Shown one piece after another: positions 58,456 through 64,000 of a stretch of 64,000 nucleotides of DNA (positions are counted from its first letter, which is position 1; each line of letters begins with the position of its first letter). The stretch covers positions 15,605,010 through 15,669,009 of the forward strand of contig CM064681.1 of the NCBI GenBank assembly GCA_032717465.1, given 5' to 3'. The position numbers and the translations under genes were made by a program. The notes beneath the pieces were generated by a model. That model was given only the letters and a program-made list of their open reading frames with translations, was not told the DNA's origin and did no database searches. Source of the stretch: Coenobita brevimanus. Its lineage: Eukaryota; Arthropoda; Malacostraca; Decapoda; Coenobitidae.

Positions 58456-60220
58456 TTACAAGATATGGTGGTGCAAAACAGTGGAATGAAATTCCTTTGA
58501 TTGTAACAATGGCTGCAGTAAAATGAGTCGTGAAAAATCTTAAAGAATATGAGGGTAGAAGATACTGATGAGGTATAAGGAGTAACAGTCATTAGCAGAG
58601 GGAAAGAATTAATATTTTGACGGAAAAATAGACAGTCCAGAAGATTTTTTAAAATGATGTTTAGAAACGCTATAACTGTACTTTTCTGTGCGCTGTGCAG
58701 GTGGTGAAATTTAATTTACAATTTATTGTAAATATAACCCATAATTATGAAGGCAAACTGTACACGGAAAAAAATCGTGGTACGGATCGGAATGTTGTGT
58801 TTTGAATTCTTTGACAAAATTTATGTGAACTTAAAATTATATAACTGTCACGAGTGAGTAATTATTCTGGTATGTGTAAAATTTGTGATTTGTTTTAACA
58901 CAGAGTCTTTCATTTAACAGATACATCATTAAAACATTCACTTATTGCATGGTAATTAACAGTACTTTCAGTATCAGCAGGATTTGATATTTTTTATGTA
59001 CAATATCTTTTTCTGTGATGGAATGTTTTGAAAAACAGCTATCATAGTTATAATATGAATTATTATACAGTGGAGGTTGACCAGTAGTATTAAACAGGAT
59101 TCTAAAATCAATAAACGTTTTTACTGGCCACATCTTGCCACCGCTCGTCTAATTTTTGTACATTACTGGTAACTGGTTGTTCGTTGTGAAGCCTTACCTT
59201 GACAGTGATATCCCACTGCCAGACACTCCACCCACTTTGCACCCTCACCAACCACTGGAGTAGGCGCTCAACCCTGTGCCTTATATACCGGTATCCATCA
59301 TGGGCACAACGCCCCAGCGCAGATCAACTTTTTTTTCTTATTGCCGAACCCATTTTGTTATGTGAGGGAGAGATGGGGGAGAAGCAAGAGGGGAGGGAAA
59401 AGAAACAGCTAATGAAGACTAGGAGGAGCAGTGGGGAAGGGGAAGGAGGCACACAGGCGGCATTTTACAGCTGGATCTGACATTAGCAACTGATTTCCTT
59501 TGTATCTTTCAATCTCAACATGATGAGTACATCATTTTAACCATTATTGAGTCAGAGTCTGGGTGATTATGCGTAGTTATTATGATGATAAATAGGATGA
59601 TTTAATATAACATCATATAATGATAATGATGATGAAGATGATAATGATGATGATGGTGGTAGGATGAGACTCCCACTATCCACCTATTAGATGTAATGAT
59701 ACCTTTGGATAAACCAAAATTAATATTATCTTGTACTCAATTATTTCATTTAAAATTTGAGAGTTAACCACAGTTATTACCAGATGTACTCACGGTGCTG
59801 TATTAGGTTTGGCACAAAAATCGGATTTCGCTCATAAAGGTTTACATGTAAAGGATGACTGTTTTTTCTTTCTCATAACTCCAGTCAAGGGCGAGGTATT
59901 GGTAACTGTAGCCTTCCGTATCCGAACTCATTAGCCTAGCCTCAAACCCCTACAGATCTAGTAAGGTGATAGATTGTAAGTTATTACGATTATTTTAATT
60001 TCTAAACACTGGGTGTACACTTTGGTCCATTACAACAAAAACACCACAACTAGCAATAACGACAACGTCGTCATTAAGGTGACGCCTCATTTAGGCTACA
60101 TAATTTTTCCTACTGTCATGCAGTTAGTTATCCTGCGGTAAGCCACACAGTACATGAAAAAATTATTTTTTAGATAATCTTTTTCCTCCAGGCCATATTT
60201 GCCAAGTTGAGATCTCGTTC
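58454..60220. other. AT-rich stretch, no supported gene (unit 3)
   Basis: Equivalent to 3781-5560, with the GAT repeat near 59620-59658 and the GA-rich block near 59375-59450. Confidence 0.6.
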
Positions 60221-61545
60221 CTGTTGCTGGTTAACCCTGGTCTGCCTGATCAAGAAGAACCATCGACTCCAGATAAGCAACCGGCCCTAGAAGGTTTTCT
60301 CATAGGTTCCCACACCGTTGCTGTTGTGTCTGCGTCTTACTGAGACATGTGCTGCACAGTGCTCCATTATGTGTAACAAGATGTGTGGTTTTATTCTGGA
60401 AGCTGGGCATAAGTCTTTGATTCCACTCAACCCAAATCTAAGATGATAATTTAGGAGGGTTGGTTGATGTCCTGATCTAATCCTAGGTAAGTGAACTCAG
60501 TTATATCTATCTGAGGATGCTTCTAATGCTTGAACGTCATGAGGTGGGATGAGGTTATAACACTGTGATCGATCAAGTTGTTGTATGGCCCTTCGCATGA
60601 AGTGGGTATGTAAGTGTCCTTTCACTGTTAGTGCAAGAATGTCTGGAGGTGGGATATTATTGAAGAGATGTTATTAATGTTTGTGGTGTGATGATTTTTC
60701 TTGCATAGTTGTACTGCGTGGTTTAATTATATATTGGCAGGGGTGTTGTATGTTAGCACCGACTGCTGTATAGAATAGTACGGCTCTCATATTGAAATAT
60801 TTTCTAACGCAGATTTTACTTTCAGCGTAAGTGTTCTATGGGAGTATTACTGGTTGGTGCAATCAATGCTGTTACATACAGAGTTGTTCCATATTGCTGA
60901 CAAGGCGTTGTAATGGATGTTAGATAAAACTGGAATCCAAACGTAGGACATCACTGACCTAATATGTTATTTGTTGAATTAGTGGACTGTTTCCTCCTGT
61001 TGTCTAAAATTACTCCGTGTAAGTGCCTTAAGTGTGTTTAGTCTTGGGGTTCATTGCCTCTAGATGTCTTATATTTGATCTCTGAAGGTGTCTGGAGTGT
61101 CATATGTCACCCAAATATCTTAGTTGTGGGGAATATGTGGCACAGGTACATCGTTACGTGCGATATTAGGGGGCGTGCCTGTGTTAGTAGTTAGTCACTG
61201 GTGATGAGTATGGTGGTGGATTTGGCTGAAGCAATTGTCACCTTGTTATCTGCGATAAATGCATGAACCGTATTATTATTTTTTTTTTCCACCAAACTGA
61301 CCGTTTCTGAAATGTGGTTTGTAGCTGCTTTGGTAATATAATCTGCATATGAGGAAATGTTTATGCGTGTCTGTAATGTGAGAATACCCTGCATGTACTG
61401 TATAGGCTGAAAAGTGTAAATGAGAGAAGGAAGCCTTGGGGAACCCCTCTAGAGAAATTCAGTAATAATGGTGGCATTCCCTGCCCGATCGATAAATGGA
61501 GCTTCTTTCCTAAGGTGGGTCAGAATATCTTTTTTATTTCACGAG
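60221..61545 (-). pseudogene. Family D reverse-transcriptase remnant, unit 3
   Basis: Third copy of the decayed ORF2. The stretch 61191-61394 is open for 67 codons and shows MQGILTLQTRINISSYADY with the catalytic YADD changed to YADY, then DNKVTIASAKSTTIL. Confidence 0.65.
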
Positions 61546-61551
61546 TAAAAC

Positions 61552-61711
61552 AGCGGGCATGGTATCATTCTAATGGGAATATTTGTATGTCAGCGGGCAT
61601 GGTATCATTCTAATGGGACTATTTGTATGTCAGCGGGCATGGTATCATTCTAATGGGAATATTTGTATGTCAGCGGGCATGATATCATTCTAATGGGAAT
61701 ATTGGTATGTT
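61552..61711. repeat. 40-bp minisatellite, 4 copies (unit 3)
   Basis: Four copies of the 40-bp unit; the last has the gatatcattc variant shared with unit 2. Confidence 0.97.
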
Positions 61712-61904
61712 TTAGTATTTCTAACCTGGTGGCATCGTCTTTATTTTCATACAACTCACGTGAGCTTGCCATTCACTTTACGAGACGTTCCCTCATCTCT
61801 CGTGCTGAGGGGTTAAATAAAACTCCTCCCATACGACAATTTTCTGCATAGTAAAATTAGATCTTCTAGAAGTAACAGAAATATAAAGTCATGGCTTCGT
61901 CATT

Positions 61905-62550
61905 GCTCAAAAGTTTGCTTGTCCTTCCTTGCCAGAGTCCTGCTTACCTTACTTTGCCTTGCCCAACCCTGCCGTGCTCGACTTTCCTCTACTCTTCTCA
62001 ATTATTCCTTGGCCTTTCTTTGTGCCACTTGGGAGTGCTCAGCCCTGTCATACCCATCCCCGCTGCTTACCATCCTCTCCTGCCTGATGTGTTCTGCCTT
62101 GTCCCGCCTTCTTGGTCGGTCCTATTTTGCCTACCCTGCTATGCCTTCTTTGTCTAATATTCCTTCCATTTCCTGCTTTCCTTGTGGTACTTGCCCTAGA
62201 CTGCCCTACCCCTGAAATGCCCTTGTCTGCTTGCCAGAACCTGTCTTACTCTTCTCCGTACTGACCTGCTCTTTCCTGCTTTGTACAGCCCAGTCTACAT
62301 TTTCCTTTCCTGACTGGCTTTGCCCTAACCTACCTTAATTATCCTGCCTTTTCTGTCGTGCTCTGAACTAACCTATCCCATCCTGATCTATTTGCATATC
62401 TCTTCTTGCTGTGTTCTCTCCTTTTTGCTCTGCGATGCCCTCCTACCCTTGTCTTTATCTCTCCTCTCCAACCTTACTTGTCCTGTTCCGTTTTCTCTAA
62501 TCTACACTGCTTCTTGTCCCGCCCCTGCTCATCGCATTCTATTTATCATT
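61905..62550. repeat. Pyrimidine-rich tract, unit 3
   Basis: Third copy of the CT-rich degenerate repeat. Confidence 0.75.
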
Positions 62551-62551
62551 C

Positions 62552-62984
62552 GTATATAATGTGTGGGCACAAAACAGCTTTTGAGAACGACAGCAGGGCT
62601 GCCATAAGGCCTATACTGCTTAATTTTGTTTAGGCTAGTGAGGGCAAAAGGTACATTTTTGTAGAAATTATAACGTCAGGCATAATGAAGTCAGAGGGAG
62701 GTAGGAGATGGAGGGAACACATCAAACCTGTCCAATGTAGAACTGAAAGAGAATGCCAAGGCAATAAGTTCTGCCTTATGAATAAAAAACAGACACAGAC
62801 CCTTCAGAGTGGAAAAGAAGGAAGGAGGAAGAAGTACAACTATTAGAAATGTTTTTTAGCAAGATGCCAGAAGGAGCGGCAAGAAACTGAGTCAGTACGG
62901 CTAAGATCAGACTTAGGAAGAATATGTGCAGAAACATAAAACAGACGAGATTCAATGGTGGGTTAGCACGGGTACCATTTACAG
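62552..62984 (-). pseudogene. Family C fragment (linker), unit 3
   Basis: Third copy of the minus-strand family C fragment. Confidence 0.65.
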
Positions 62985-63120
62985 TCCTCCTCCTTGTGTG
63001 ATTAAACCTAGGCCTTTTTAAGTTAATCAGAGGATAAGAGAAAGAAGTGAATGTTCCATGACTGAGAGAATAACCATCATATTGTGAGAAGCACAGTTAG
63101 ATAGCTCTTGGTTCATTTAA

Positions 63121-63866
63121 CCCCCCCTATCCCGATGCTTTCTGGGCAGTGGTATGCACCAGTCCCGATATTTTTGGACCTTCTTTTTTTTTTTGGCTCA
63201 AACATCCGTTTTTGGTGAGAAACATCGAAAATTCATAGAGAAATCGCTCACCTGAGGTTTAAAATACTCGATCCAGGTAGGAGTACCTCCTTACCTTACA
63301 GGCTGGCTGCAAAGAAAACGAGTTCTATGGGAGGATAACTATTCCAAACCACTCATAAACGGTATTTATTTATTTATTTGGTACAAATTTATGTATAGTA
63401 CGAAAGTATATCGGTTTTCAAATGGTAATACAGGCATTATAAGCATTGTTTCACTCACTAACTCATCACCATTCCTGACCTTTTTTTGCCAAATTACCTG
63501 ATCATCATTTCTGACTGTTTCTTCCACTAATGCTATGTAAACTTTGTCCTCCACATTGTCATCGATTGGGGAATCACTCTGGCCCTGAATGTCTTTATTG
63601 GCCAGGTCACTGGTAACAGGTGAATTGCCGAGACAATGGCGTGCAGCGGGGAGGGAGAGATTATGCGGTGTAAGGCATTGTCCCTGCTTGGCATCTTGTA
63701 GAGGAATAGAGGAAGGTGTCCCGTGTATACGTGCCAAAAATCACTCGCGAAAATTGAAAATTGTGCAAATTAGGAACCTTGGAATGTTGCCACATTAATT
63801 TACATCTCCGGGATATGAGTGCACATCATGTGAGGACGTGAATTCACGTCTCCGGGATGGGGCGGG
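63121..63866. mobile_element. 746-bp TTAA-flanked piggyBac-like non-autonomous element
   Basis: Inserted at TTAA (63117-63120 and 63867-63870). Units 1 (8515-8518) and 2 (36845-36848) have the empty site with a single TTAA. The termini are CCC...GGG inverted repeats: CCCCCCCTATCCCG on the left and CCCGCCCCATCCCGG read inward from the right. Each end has a second subterminal TCCCG(G)A word. The right subterminal region holds the perfect 16-bp palindrome GACGTGAATTCACGTC (63835-63850). The size is too small for a full transposase. Confidence 0.85.
63366..63737 (-). CDS. 123-codon open frame inside the piggyBac-like element, function unknown
   Basis: ATG at 63737 (MARIHGTPSSIPLQ). It has an acidic middle (SPIDDNVEDKVYIALVEETV) and IWQKKVRNGDE, ending NLYQINK. 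It occupies half of the element. It could be a remnant of a transposase amino terminus, which in piggyBac proteins is acidic, or a chance frame. No catalytic Asp motif is visible and the length is far below a transposase. No second copy in the window allows a selection test. Confidence 0.3.
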   Translation of the reverse strand: MARIHGTPSSIPLQDAKQGQCLTPHNLSLPAARHCLGNSPVTSDLANKDIQGQSDSPIDDNVEDKVYIALVEETVRNDDQVIWQKKVRNGDELVSETMLIMPVLPFENRYTFVLYINLYQINK

Positions 63867-64000
63867 TTAACCAGGGAAAATGAAACAATTAGTGTCTGAG
63901 TGTCTCCCTGTCCGCAGCACCACAGTGCCACAGATACCTCTCCTTGGAGGGGTCCACAGTTCTTACTAGGGTTATAGGATAAGTTAAAGTGATAAGAGTG

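Larger units (their letters stand above)
46172..64000. repeat. Segmental tandem unit 3 (right part outside window)
   Basis: Third tandem copy. It contains family A, the CR1-like insertion without the nested family B, and all backbone landmarks up to a point equivalent to about 8655 of unit 1. It has its own 746-bp TTAA-flanked insertion at 63121-63866. Whether a fourth unit follows cannot be seen. Confidence 0.9.

Noticed and set aside
63366..63737. Functional piggyBac transposase
   Set aside because: Only 123 codons, no DDD catalytic motif and no C-terminal Cys-rich domain; the element is non-autonomous.

Overview
This window is eukaryotic repeat DNA with no recognisable host gene. The mix of non-LTR retrotransposon families (RNase H-bearing I-type, CR1-like, RTE-like and a jockey/CR1-like family), long (CA)n, (TG)n, (GA)n and (GATA)n runs and TTAA-flanked piggyBac-like elements suggests an arthropod, most plausibly a decapod crustacean such as a crab. 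That taxonomic call is inference from element style, not from a marker gene.

The dominant structure is a direct tandem array of a segmental unit of about 18 kb (without later insertions). Taking the 3' end of the I-type element (family A) as an arbitrary boundary, unit 1 is 1-13602 (its left part lies outside the window), unit 2 is 13603-46171 and unit 3 is 46172-64000 (continuing beyond). Each unit holds, in order: family A on the minus strand (about 6.3 kb); a spacer with a (TG)n run and a palindrome-rich patch; a 3' fragment of family C ending in (CA)n; AT-rich sequence; a decayed minus-strand reverse transcriptase remnant (family D); a 40-bp minisatellite; a pyrimidine-rich tract; a minus-strand family C fragment; a 72-bp duplication; a decayed plus-strand family C element; a small TTAA element; and a 186-bp tandem repeat with CCTCATATGAGG palindromes, into which family A inserted.

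The units differ by insertions that can be ordered in time. A CR1-like element (about 4.25 kb) sits in the (CA)n of units 2 and 3, while unit 1 keeps an uninterrupted (CA)n. Unit 2 alone then received a nearly intact 6265-bp I-type element (family B, 24386-30650, perfect 13-bp target duplication, 25-nt poly(A), intact 1238-aa ORF2) inside the CR1 copy, a 5'-truncated RTE-like element (37280-40051) and a 1353-bp foldback element with 291-bp arms (42731-44083). Unit 3 alone carries a 746-bp TTAA-flanked piggyBac-like element (63121-63866). Units 2 and 3 also share point changes absent from unit 1, including a stop codon in family A ORF1.

Almost every reading frame is a retrotransposon frame, and nearly all are broken by stops, frameshifts or lost catalytic residues. 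The only long intact frame is family B ORF2 (endonuclease, reverse transcriptase, RNase H, C-terminal Cys/His motif). The most interesting signals are in non-coding parts of the elements: a 5' UTR about 89% identical between families A and B although their proteins are only about half identical; a C-run/G-run hairpin at the extreme 5' end of both; and a 3'-terminal hairpin whose stem shows compensatory base changes between the two families although their tails differ.
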